From contig JAIERC010000378.1 of the NCBI GenBank assembly GCA_019747165.1, positions 1 through 6,588 of the forward strand: a stretch of 6,588 bases of DNA, given 5' to 3'. Positions 1 to 6,442 of the stretch are shown piece by piece. How positions within the stretch are numbered: the first letter of the stretch is position 1; every line of letters starts with the position of its first letter. The stretch is from Sphingomonas sp. (GTDB lineage Bacteria; Pseudomonadota; Alphaproteobacteria; Sphingomonadales; Sphingomonadaceae). The position numbers and the translations under genes were made by a program. The notes under the pieces are model-generated. The model worked only from the letters and a program-made list of their open reading frames with translations. It ran no database searches and had not been told where the DNA came from.

Positions 1-29
1 GGCTTCAATTGGCGGGCGCGATGCTCTAG
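1..29 (+). CDS. C-terminal tail of an upstream gene, possibly DNA polymerase III delta' subunit (partial)
   Basis: In the frame that ends at the TAG at 27-29 the codons read LQLAGAML and then stop. An upstream gene ending just before metG is expected, because in many alphaproteobacteria the order is tmk, holB, metG, tatD. The stop lies 9 bases before the metG ATG, and its last bases form part of the metG Shine-Dalgarno sequence. Eight residues are far too few to identify a protein by sequence. The holB suggestion rests on gene order alone, and the frame itself could be chance. Confidence 0.35.
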
Positions 30-38
30 GGACCGGGC

Positions 39-1604
39 ATGGCCGACCCCTTTTATATCACCACCGCGATTAATTATCCCAATGGGCGGCCGCATTTCGG
101 CCATGCCTATGAGGCGATCGCTGCCGACACGATTGCGCGCTTTCACCGCATGGCCGGGCGCGACGTTCGCTTCCAGACCGGTACAGACGAACATGGCCTG
201 AAAATGGTGCAAACCGCGCGCGACCGCGGTATCGAGACGCGCGCCCTCGCTGACGAAATGTCGGGCTATTTCCAGGAAATGGCGGCCAAGCTCAACATCA
301 GCGTTGATCGCTTCATCCGCACCACTGACCCTGACCATTATGCCGCTAGCCAGGCGCTTTGGCAGGCGATGGCCGATTCAGACGATCTCTATCTCGATCG
401 GTATGAAGGCTGGTATTCGGTTCGCGATGAGGCGTTTTACGACGAGAAGGAGCTGGTCGAGGGGGAAGGGGGCGTAAAGCTCTCGCCGCAGGGCACCCCG
501 GTTGACTGGACGGCAGAGGAAACCTGGTTTTTCCGGCTGTCAAAATATCAGCAGCCATTGCTCGACCATTATGCTGCCAATCCAGACTTCATCCGCCCCG
601 AGAGCCGACGCAACGAGGTGCTGCGCTTCGTCGAAGGCGGCCTTTCCGATCTTTCGGTATCGCGCACCAGCTTTGACTGGGGCGTCCCGGTGCCGGGCAG
701 CCCGGGGCATGTGATGTATGTCTGGGTCGATGCGCTGACCAATTACCTTACCGGGATCGGCTATCCGGCAATGGACGGCGACCTGGCGCATTATTGGCCC
801 GCCGACCTGCATCTGATCGGCAAGGATATTGTGCGTTTCCACGCCGTGTACTGGCCCGCCTTTCTGATGTCGGCAAAGGTTGCCCTGCCCAAAGCGGTGT
901 TCGGGCACGGCTTTGTGCTGGCCCGCGATGGCAGCAAGATGTCCAAGTCCGCTGGCAATGTCGCTGATCCGCTGGCGCTGGCGGAGGCGTTTGGGGTTGA
1001 TGCGCTGCGCTATTTCCTGCTGCGCGACATCAGCTTCGGGCAGGATGGGAGCTATTCAGCGGAAGCCATTGTATTACGGGCAAATGCTGATCTCGCGAAC
1101 AGCTTTGGCAACCTTGCCCAGCGGACATTGTCGCAGATCTTCAAGAACTGCGACGCCTATCTCCCTGCCATTCATGGCCACACCGCCGCCGACACGGCGC
1201 TGTTCGACTTGGTCGACAAGACCGTGCGGGACAGCATGCCGAGCGCCTATGACGACCTCGCCTTGTCGCAAGCGACCGAGGCCTGGGTGCAGGCCGTGTT
1301 CGCTTGCAATGCCTATATCGATGAACAGGCCCCGTGGAAGCTGCGCAAGACCGACGCCGAGCGGATGGAGACGGTGCTGGCGACGCTCTATATCTGCATC
1401 GCGCAGCTGGCCGTCGCGATCAGCCCGGTCATCCCGGCGAGCGCAGCCAAGTTGCTCGACGCGATGGGCATCGATGAAACGCTGCGGACGCCCGAAGCGA
1501 TCGGCTCCCACTGGTATTCACCGCTCGCTGAAGGCGGGTTCAAGCTCGATCAGCCAGTGCCGCTATTTCCCAGGCTGGAGCTGCCGGCGGAGGACGCTGA
1601 ATGA
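39..1604 (+). CDS. metG: Methionyl-tRNA synthetase
   Basis: A cytoplasmic class I aminoacyl-tRNA synthetase that charges tRNA-Met with methionine using ATP, serving both initiation and elongation. The 521 residues show the family layout: the HIGH-type signature as PHFGH at residues 18-22, the WVDALTNY segment at 229-236, GKDIVRFH at 261-268, the KMSKS loop at 300-304, and the anticodon-binding helix bundle with NAYIDEQAPWKLRK at 424-437. Two details stand out. The second position of HIGH is Phe, and the connective-peptide region around residues 120-165 has no cysteines, so it lacks the zinc knuckle of E. coli-type enzymes. The protein stops after the anticodon domain, without the C-terminal tRNA-binding or dimerisation extension of longer MetRSs. 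The start is supported by AGGGA at 28-32, 6 bases upstream. Its stop overlaps the tatD start in ATGA, making it the first complete gene of the operon. Confidence 0.97.
   Translation: MADPFYITTAINYPNGRPHFGHAYEAIAADTIARFHRMAGRDVRFQTGTDEHGLKMVQTARDRGIETRALADEMSGYFQEMAAKLNISVDRFIRTTDPDHYAASQALWQAMADSDDLYLDRYEGWYSVRDEAFYDEKELVEGEGGVKLSPQGTPVDWTAEETWFFRLSKYQQPLLDHYAANPDFIRPESRRNEVLRFVEGGLSDLSVSRTSFDWGVPVPGSPGHVMYVWVDALTNYLTGIGYPAMDGDLAHYWPADLHLIGKDIVRFHAVYWPAFLMSAKVALPKAVFGHGFVLARDGSKMSKSAGNVADPLALAEAFGVDALRYFLLRDISFGQDGSYSAEAIVLRANADLANSFGNLAQRTLSQIFKNCDAYLPAIHGHTAADTALFDLVDKTVRDSMPSAYDDLALSQATEAWVQAVFACNAYIDEQAPWKLRKTDAERMETVLATLYICIAQLAVAISPVIPASAAKLLDAMGIDETLRTPEAIGSHWYSPLAEGGFKLDQPVPLFPRLELPAEDAE
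1589..1594 (+). promoter_or_regulatory. Strong Shine-Dalgarno sequence for tatD
   Basis: GGAGGA lies inside the last codons of metG, 6 bases before the tatD ATG at 1601. It fixes the tatD start and shows that tatD can recruit ribosomes itself as well as by coupling through the ATGA overlap. The next gene, at 2377, has no comparable site. Confidence 0.75.
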
Positions 1605-2380
1605 GCTTTATCGATAGTCATTGTCACTTGAATTACAAGGGCTTGGCTGAACAACAGCAGGATGTGCTGGAACGCGCGCGCGCCGCGGGGGTCAGCACGA
1701 TGCTGACCATCTCGACGCGCGAGAGCGAATGGGATGACGTGATCGGCATCGCCGAGCGCGAGACGGATATTTGGGCGACCGTTGGCATCCATCCGCATGA
1801 GGCAGACAGCCACGCGCATATCGATACCGCCAAGCTGGTTGAGCGCGCGCAGCATCCCCGCGTAGTGGGCATCGGTGAAAGCGGGCTCGATTATTATTAT
1901 GACCATAGCGACCGGGCGCGCCAGCAAACCAGCTTCCGGGCGCATATCGCGGCCGCGCGGGAAACTGGGCTGCCGATCATCGTCCACACCCGCGATGCCG
2001 AGGAGGATACCGCCGCGATCCTGCGCGAGGAAATGGAGAAGGGCGCCTATCCCGGCGTGATCCATTGTTTCACCGCCAGTGGCGCCTTTGCCGATATCGC
2101 GCTTGAGCTTGGCTTCTACATTTCGATTTCAGGGATCGTCACCTTCAAGAACGCGCGGGATTTGCAGGAAACCGCCGCGCGACTGCCGATCGATCGGCTG
2201 TTGATTGAGACTGATTCCCCCTTTCTCGCCCCTATCCCGCATCGCGGCAAAACCGGCGAACCTGCCTTTGTTGCTGATACAGCACGCTTTTTAGCCAATT
2301 TGCGCGGCATTGACGTCATGACGTTAGCGGGGGCGACATCGGCCAATTTTCACCGATTATTTACCAAAACTGCCGCATGA
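1601..2380 (+). CDS. tatD: TatD-family metal-dependent hydrolase (DNase)
   Basis: A TIM-barrel metallohydrolase of the amidohydrolase superfamily. E. coli TatD and YcfH relatives are metal-dependent DNases linked to DNA repair and fragmentation, but the natural substrate here cannot be read from sequence. The 259-residue length is normal. Expected metal ligands are all present: H7 and H9 in the N-terminal DSHCHL motif, E93 in GIGESGLDYYYD, H129 in IVHTRDA, H155 in VIHCFTAS, and D205 in IETDSPFLAP. The start is set by GGAGGA 6 bases upstream and by the position of the DSHCHL motif right after the N-terminus, as in the family. It overlaps metG and the following hydrolase gene by ATGA on both sides. 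The metG-tatD pairing is widely conserved in bacteria and points to co-expression; it does not show a direct functional link. TatD proteins are not part of the Tat export machinery despite the name. Confidence 0.95.
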   Translation: MSFIDSHCHLNYKGLAEQQQDVLERARAAGVSTMLTISTRESEWDDVIGIAERETDIWATVGIHPHEADSHAHIDTAKLVERAQHPRVVGIGESGLDYYYDHSDRARQQTSFRAHIAAARETGLPIIVHTRDAEEDTAAILREEMEKGAYPGVIHCFTASGAFADIALELGFYISISGIVTFKNARDLQETAARLPIDRLLIETDSPFLAPIPHRGKTGEPAFVADTARFLANLRGIDVMTLAGATSANFHRLFTKTAA

Positions 2381-3141
2381 AGGTCCGCATCCTTGGCAGC
2401 GGCACATCTTCCGGCGTGCCAAGGATCGGCAATGACTGGGGCAATTGTGACCCCAGCGAACCGCGAAACCGCCGAACTCGGGCCTCAATCATGGTCGAGA
2501 CCGCGTCCACGCGTATTCTGGTTGATACCAGCCCCGACATGCGCGAACAGTTGCTTGCCGCTGGGGTGGGGACGGTCGATGCGGTGATCTGGACGCATGA
2601 CCATGCCGACCACACCCATGGCATCGATGATTTGCGCCAGCTATTTCATGCCCGCGGCACGCCCGTCCGTGGGCTCGCTCGTCCCGCCACCATGGACGTC
2701 CTGACGGATCGGTTCGGCTATAGCTTTACGGGCGCCCCAGGCTATCCAGCGACCATTTCAGCGGAAACCCTGCCCGACCATATCGTGATTGGGGATATTG
2801 CCGTCAGCGTGGTTGATCAGCCACATGGCACCATCACCAGTGCGGGCTTGCGGTTTGAGGCAGATGGAATCGCCATTGGCTATGCGACCGATTTCCATAT
2901 CGTGACCCCGGCCATGGCCGATTTGTATCGCGGCCTCGATATTTGGGTCGTCGATGCGCTGCGCCGCGCGCCGCATCCTACCCATCCGCACTTGGCCTAT
3001 ACACTCGCTCAGATTGAGGCGTTGAAACCAGCCAAGGCCGCGCTGATTCACATGGACCAGACGCTGGATTATGCTCAGCTTTGCGCAGAGCTGCCTGACG
3101 GCGTGGTGCCGGGGCATGACGGGCTGGAGCTTGGCCAATGA
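2377..3141 (+). CDS. PhnP-like metallo-beta-lactamase-fold hydrolase
   Basis: A 254-residue cytoplasmic metallohydrolase. It opens with ILGSGTSSGVP (5-15), typical of the PhnP and RNase Z-like branch of the fold. The dinuclear metal site is intact: THDHADH at 73-79 gives H74, H76, D78 and H79, followed by H150 in QPHG, D172 in YATDF and H225 in IHMDQ. PhnP itself is a cyclic phosphodiesterase of the phosphonate pathway, but no other phn gene is present. The cysteine cluster that holds the extra structural zinc in E. coli PhnP is missing, since only C24 is present in that region. I therefore call it a phosphodiesterase-like hydrolase of unknown substrate. Genes of this type commonly follow tatD in alphaproteobacteria. 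No Shine-Dalgarno sequence precedes the ATG, which overlaps the tatD stop (ATGA), so translation probably depends on coupling. Confidence 0.9.
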   Translation: MKVRILGSGTSSGVPRIGNDWGNCDPSEPRNRRTRASIMVETASTRILVDTSPDMREQLLAAGVGTVDAVIWTHDHADHTHGIDDLRQLFHARGTPVRGLARPATMDVLTDRFGYSFTGAPGYPATISAETLPDHIVIGDIAVSVVDQPHGTITSAGLRFEADGIAIGYATDFHIVTPAMADLYRGLDIWVVDALRRAPHPTHPHLAYTLAQIEALKPAKAALIHMDQTLDYAQLCAELPDGVVPGHDGLELGQ

Positions 3142-3749
3142 ATGGTGACACCGGCTTTTCAGCAGTGATGCTCGCGCTGATGCTGCTTTTGCCGCTGTCC
3201 GCGCTGGTGGCACGGCGATTACCGATCAGTGCCACCCTGAAAATGGCCGCCGGCTGGCTGGCGATTTTCGCGCTGGCGTTGGTGGCAGTCACCGCGTTCC
3301 AGCGCAGCGGGTTCCGCGCGACGGATATCACCGCTGCACTGGGCCTGAGCGATCAGGTGGTGACGGGCGACAGCATTCGGATTCCCCGCGGCCCTGACGG
3401 GCATTTCTGGACGACCGTTTCGATTAATGGCTACCGGCAACGCATGCTGATCGACACCGGCGCCACGACCACGGCGATCTCTGGGGAAACCGCACGAGCG
3501 GCGGGCATTCTGGTCGACGACAATTTCGACATGCTCGTCGATACGGGCAATGGCACGATCATCGCGCATCGGGCGACGGCCGCGTCGATCGCGATCGGGC
3601 CGATCAAGGCGCGCGATCTTGCCCTAACGGTTGCACCGAGCTTTGGCGACGGCATGATCGGCATGAACTTTCTGTCAAACCTCAAAAGCTGGCGCGTGGA
3701 GGGGAATGAGATGGTTTTGGAGCCCTATCCCACCACTTCTTCTATTTAA
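3138..3749 (+). CDS. Membrane-anchored retropepsin-like (clan AA) aspartic protease
   Basis: This 203-residue protein has two hydrophobic segments, about residues 7-25 and 36-54, separated by a short loop with R26, R27 and K35. A soluble domain of about 140 residues follows. The domain carries the single retropepsin catalytic motif MLIDTGAT at 103-110 (catalytic D106), then a hydrophobic-glycine segment near the C-terminus, DGMIGMNFLSNL at 171-182, that matches the conserved end of the TIGR02281 clan AA aspartic protease family. A protease with one DTG motif must dimerise to build an active site. By the positive-inside rule the loop is cytoplasmic and the protease domain periplasmic, though R56 and R60 after the second helix weaken this. 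The substrate and physiological role are unknown. The ATG overlaps the previous stop (ATGA), and GGAG at 3126-3129 is a good ribosome-binding site. It is the last gene of the operon. Confidence 0.85.
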   Translation: MNGDTGFSAVMLALMLLLPLSALVARRLPISATLKMAAGWLAIFALALVAVTAFQRSGFRATDITAALGLSDQVVTGDSIRIPRGPDGHFWTTVSINGYRQRMLIDTGATTTAISGETARAAGILVDDNFDMLVDTGNGTIIAHRATAASIAIGPIKARDLALTVAPSFGDGMIGMNFLSNLKSWRVEGNEMVLEPYPTTSSI

Positions 3750-3802
3750 CATAATGTATATTATCGGATCGATAAAGCCGATCAAGGCGAAAGGGCCCTC
3801 TC
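3750..3802 (+). promoter_or_regulatory. AT-rich intergenic region with possible mazG promoter or operator
   Basis: This 53-base gap between the protease gene and mazG starts with a block rich in A and T (3744-3764), in contrast to the GC-rich surroundings. It includes the imperfect 14-base palindrome ATAATGTATATTAT at 3751-3764, with 12 of 14 positions symmetric. TATTAT at 3759-3764 could serve as a -10 element, but I see no good -35 at the right distance (CTTCTT at 3736-3741 is a poor match). A weak 5-base stem, ATCGG at 3763-3767 with CCGAT at 3778-3782, follows. AAAGGG at 3790-3795 is the mazG ribosome-binding site, 7 bases before the ATG. The alternative is read-through from the upstream operon with no promoter here. 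Confidence 0.4.
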
Positions 3803-4558
3803 ATGGTTGATCGGTTGGTAACCATCATGGCCCGTCTCCGCGATCCGATTGGTGGATGCAGCTGGGACTTGGCGCAGGACTTCGCCTCAATCGCGCCGTA
3901 CACGATTGAAGAAGCGCATGAGGTCGCTGACGCGATCGAGCGCAGTGACATGGCTGATCTCAAGGACGAACTCGGCGATCTGCTGCTCCAGGTCATTTTT
4001 CATAGCCGCATGGCTGAAGAAGCTGGCCATTTCGCTCTGGACGATGTTGTCACCGCGATTTGCGACAAGATGGAACGCCGGCACCCGCATATCTTCGGCG
4101 AAGCAGTCGGCGATCCGGAGGCCTCCCCTCCTCGCCCATGGGAACAAATCAAGGCCGAGGAGCGCGCCGCCAAAGCGGCATCGGGCGCGCTTGATGGTGT
4201 TGCGCTCGGCCTCCCTGCGCTGATGCGCGCTGAAAAACTGCAGAAACGCGCCGCGCGCACGGGTTTCGACTGGCCCGATGCCAGCGGCCCGCGCGCCAAG
4301 GTCGTCGAGGAACTGGCCGAGGTCGATGCCGCCACCAGCCCCGACCATCAGGCCGAAGAGGTCGGCGATCTGCTGTTTGCCGTCGTCAACTGGGCGCGCC
4401 ATCTTGGCATCGATGCTGAAGCCGCCTTGCGTCGGGGAAACGCCAAATTCGAACGTCGATTCAAGGCGATGGAAGCCAAAGCTGGATTAGGTTTTGAGGC
4501 GATGACGCTCGCCGACAAGGAAGCGTTATGGCAATCGATCAAGAATTGCGCTGATTGA
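3803..4558 (+). CDS. mazG: Nucleoside triphosphate pyrophosphohydrolase MazG
   Basis: Hydrolyses NTPs and dNTPs to the monophosphate and pyrophosphate, and is thought to clean damaged or excess nucleotides from the pool; in E. coli it also affects starvation survival. The 251 residues contain two MazG domains, as in E. coli MazG (about 263 residues). The first has IAPYTIEEAHE at 30-40 and DELGDLL at 55-61, giving metal ligands E36, E37, E40, E56 and D59. The second has VVEELAEVD at 167-175 and EEVGDLLFAVVNWARHLG at 185-202. The connecting segment with ERRHPHIFGE (91-100) and PWEQIKAEER (112-121) is also typical. AAAGGG 7 bases upstream and alignment of the first residues with E. coli MazG support the start. 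Its last 20 bases overlap the end of hflX on the other strand. No mazE or mazF toxin-antitoxin gene is nearby. Confidence 0.95.
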   Translation: MVDRLVTIMARLRDPIGGCSWDLAQDFASIAPYTIEEAHEVADAIERSDMADLKDELGDLLLQVIFHSRMAEEAGHFALDDVVTAICDKMERRHPHIFGEAVGDPEASPPRPWEQIKAEERAAKAASGALDGVALGLPALMRAEKLQKRAARTGFDWPDASGPRAKVVEELAEVDAATSPDHQAEEVGDLLFAVVNWARHLGIDAEAALRRGNAKFERRFKAMEAKAGLGFEAMTLADKEALWQSIKNCAD

Positions 4559-5831
4559 ACCGTTCAAAATCGCGTTGCGCTAATCGCACATCATATATCG
4601 CCTGATCGCCATCGACGGTGGCGTTCAGCACTTCACCATGCGCATAAAGCCAGGCCGCACCGGCCCCATCGCCAGCGCCAAGCACAATGGCATAGCGGCG
4701 ATGCCCCTCGGTCAGCCGTGCAGCAACCTGGGTGAGCAGGTCTGTCACCCCTTCCCCGCCCAGCGCTGAAATCAGCATCACATCGTCCCGTCGCGCCGCA
4801 TCGCCGATCGCATCCGCGCGCTGAGTCTCATCCAGCAGATCAAGTTTGTTCCACGCCTCAAACCGCGGCGTCGTCTCGGCGACACCGATCTCGCGGAGCA
4901 CTTTTTCCACATCAGCGCACTGCGCGGCGCTGTCGGGATGGGCGATATCCCGGACGTGGATCAGCAAATCGGCCGACACCACCTCCTCAAGCGTCGCCTT
5001 GAACGCCGCGACCAATTGGGTCGGCAAATCGGACACGAAACCAACCGTGTCGGACAAGATCGCCTTGTCGATCCCGGGCAGGGAAATCTGCCGAAGGGTG
5101 GGATCAAGCGTGGCAAACAGCAAATCTTCCGCCATGACGTCAGAACCGGTTACCCTATTGAAAAGCGTCGATTTTCCGGCGTTGGTATAGCCAACCAGCG
5201 CGATCACTGGCCAGGGCGCGCGCTGGCGCCGGTCACGGTGCAGCCCGCGCGTCCGCGTCACCGCCTCCAGCTCGCGTTTCAACCGCGCCATCCGGTCGCG
5301 GATCAGCCGTCGATCGGCTTCGATCTGGGTTTCGCCGGGGCCACCCAAAAAGCCAAAGCCACCGCGTTGGCGCTCAAGATGGGTCCAGCTGCGCACCAGC
5401 CGGCCGGCCTGGTAATCGAGATGGGCCAGCTCAACCTGCAATCGTCCTTCGGCCGTCGCGGCGCGTTCGCCGAAGATTTCCAGGATCAGGCCAGTCCGAT
5501 CAATGACCTTGGCATCCAGCGCCTTTTCCAGATTGCGCTGCTGTACGGGAGTGAGCGCGGCATCGAACACGACCAAACCCGCCTCTTCCATGCGGACGGT
5601 GGCGGCAATTGCCTCGATCTGGCCGCTGCCGATCAGCGTCGCCGGTTTAGGCTGGCGAACGCGCACGGCGATCCTGTCGGCCACGACCAACCCGATCGCG
5701 GCCGCCAGCCCTGCCGTTTCGGCAAGGCGGGCATCGCTGTCACGCGGGTTGAGGCCCTGTTCGGGCAGCACGATAATGGCGCGGGCACCGCGGGCGAAAT
5801 CATCCCGGTCCCGCTCGAAACCGCTACTCAA
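4539..5831 (-). CDS. hflX: GTPase HflX
   Basis: A translation-factor-like GTPase that binds the ribosomal large subunit. E. coli HflX splits stalled or hibernating ribosomes, notably under heat stress. The 430 residues fit the family: an N-terminal HflX domain with TLIGSGQIEAIA (65-76), the glycine-rich linker GGFGFLGGPGETQIEADRR (157-175), then the G domain with G1 GYTNAGKS (214-221), G2 in FATLDPT (239-245), G3 DTVGF (261-265), G4 NKLD (328-331) and G5 SA (355-356). A short C-terminal domain follows. The start codon appears to be TTG (5831-5829), sharing TTGA with the hfq stop. No ATG lies in frame until residue 81, which is already inside the conserved domain. No strong Shine-Dalgarno sequence is visible, so translation is probably coupled to hfq. 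The gene converges on mazG with a 20-base overlap. The old link to lambda cII proteolysis through HflKC is not implied here. Confidence 0.95.
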   Translation of the reverse strand: MSSGFERDRDDFARGARAIIVLPEQGLNPRDSDARLAETAGLAAAIGLVVADRIAVRVRQPKPATLIGSGQIEAIAATVRMEEAGLVVFDAALTPVQQRNLEKALDAKVIDRTGLILEIFGERAATAEGRLQVELAHLDYQAGRLVRSWTHLERQRGGFGFLGGPGETQIEADRRLIRDRMARLKRELEAVTRTRGLHRDRRQRAPWPVIALVGYTNAGKSTLFNRVTGSDVMAEDLLFATLDPTLRQISLPGIDKAILSDTVGFVSDLPTQLVAAFKATLEEVVSADLLIHVRDIAHPDSAAQCADVEKVLREIGVAETTPRFEAWNKLDLLDETQRADAIGDAARRDDVMLISALGGEGVTDLLTQVAARLTEGHRRYAIVLGAGDGAGAAWLYAHGEVLNATVDGDQAIYDVRLAQRDFERFNQRNS

Positions 5832-6319
5832 TCGTCGATCGAATCGGTTGATTCTTCGGCCAGGTTCAGCGGGTGGGCGGGCTGGATGGTCGACACTGCA
5901 TGTTTATAGACAAGCTGCGCCATGCCGTCGCGCTGCAGCAACATGCAGAACAGGTCGAAAGCGGCGATATGGCCCTGCAGCATGACCCCATTCACCAGAA
6001 ACATCGTCACCGGATCGCCCGATTTGCGTACCGCATTCAGGAAGATTTCCTGGAGCAAGGGCTGCTTCTTCTGCGCTTCGCCGACCGCATCAAGGATGCT
6101 CTCCACGTCGACAGGGCCCGAGGGCATGATCGTCGAAATAGCGTGCTTGTAGATCAGCTGTGATTGGCCATCGCGGCGCAGCAGCACCGAAAAATTGTCA
6201 AACCAGGTCACGATGCCTTGCAGCTTGACGCCTTTGACGAGGAACATGGTGACCGGCGCTTTGGATCGGCGCAGGGCGTTGAGGAACAGGTCTTGAAGTG
6301 AGGTTTGTTTGTCGGCCAT
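5828..6319 (-). CDS. hfq: RNA chaperone Hfq with two tandem Sm-like domains
   Basis: Hfq binds small RNAs and mRNAs and promotes their pairing; canonical Hfq is a homohexameric ring of chains around 70-100 residues. This chain has 163 residues and two complete Sm-like domains, at about residues 7-70 and 88-151. They align without gaps at an offset of 81 residues, and I count 38 identities in 62 positions. Both end in the YKHA Sm2 motif (57-60 and 138-141) and keep the N-terminal Q (Q9, Q90) that lines the proximal uridine site. The domains are not equal (see findings). Three chains could form a ring equivalent to a hexamer; this is inferred. The ATG at 6319 is chosen because AAGGA lies 8 bases upstream and MADKQTSLQDLFL matches the normal Hfq N-terminus; an in-frame TTG at 6442 would only add an Hfq-unlike leader. 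It lies between ntrX and hflX, the usual alphaproteobacterial order. Confidence 0.95.
   Translation of the reverse strand: MADKQTSLQDLFLNALRRSKAPVTMFLVKGVKLQGIVTWFDNFSVLLRRDGQSQLIYKHAISTIMPSGPVDVESILDAVGEAQKKQPLLQEIFLNAVRKSGDPVTMFLVNGVMLQGHIAAFDLFCMLLQRDGMAQLVYKHAVSTIQPAHPLNLAEESTDSIDD
5867..6295 (-). repeat. Internal duplication of the Sm-domain coding segment within hfq
   Basis: The segments 6295-6110 (residues 9-70) and 6052-5867 (residues 90-151) encode homologous Sm domains, exactly 243 bases apart in register, separated by a linker of about 19 residues rich in charged and small residues. DNA similarity is visible but diverged, so this is an old in-gene duplication and not a recent repeat or assembly artefact. 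Confidence 0.85.
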
Positions 6320-6327
6320 GGTTGGCG

Positions 6328-6332
6328 TCCTT
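6328..6332 (-). promoter_or_regulatory. Shine-Dalgarno sequence for hfq
   Basis: Read on the minus strand, AAGGA lies 8 bases before the ATG at 6319. It decides the hfq start in favour of this ATG over upstream in-frame TTG codons. Confidence 0.7.
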
Positions 6333-6423
6333 GTTATTGGCGGAGTATTCCCCGCGATGCGCCGTTTCCCAGCGTCGGATTGAGCGCATAAAGGCGCGCC
6401 CCTATGATTTAGGTATCGAACCG

Positions 6424-6442
6424 TTGCGCGTCCAGAGCGCAA
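6424..6442 (-). other. Short inverted repeat downstream of ntrX
   Basis: TTGCGC and GCGCAA form a perfect 6-base stem around a 7-base loop, beginning 9 bases after the ntrX stop. On the minus strand the run of T precedes the stem and does not follow it, so it lacks the U-tract of an intrinsic terminator. It might protect the 3' end of the ntrX message or be chance in GC-rich DNA. Confidence 0.3.

Noticed and set aside
880..1617. Open frame of 245 codons in another frame within metG
   Set aside because: It overlaps the KMSKS and anticodon-binding regions of metG. Its translation is dominated by R, S, P and C in a pattern typical of an out-of-frame shadow.
3763..3782. Terminator hairpin after the protease gene
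   Set aside because: The stem is only 5 bases with a 10-base loop, and a purine-rich stretch follows it instead of T residues.
3803..4558. mazG as part of a mazEF toxin-antitoxin or phage-defence locus
   Set aside because: No toxin, antitoxin or defence gene is adjacent. The two-domain protein matches housekeeping MazG, and all neighbours are conserved core genes.
4938..5909. Long open frame of 323 codons on the plus strand opposite hflX and the end of hfq
   Set aside because: It is antisense to well-supported GTPase motifs, has no recognisable domain, and its composition (rich in R, Q, G, H) is what GC-rich genes give on the complementary strand.
6320..6442. N-terminal extension of Hfq from a TTG at 6442
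   Set aside because: The added 41 residues do not look like Hfq. The ATG at 6319 has AAGGA 8 bases upstream and starts the standard Hfq N-terminus.
6424..6442. Intrinsic terminator after ntrX
   Set aside because: The 6-base stem is not followed by a T-run on either strand in the needed orientation, so it is listed only as an inverted repeat.
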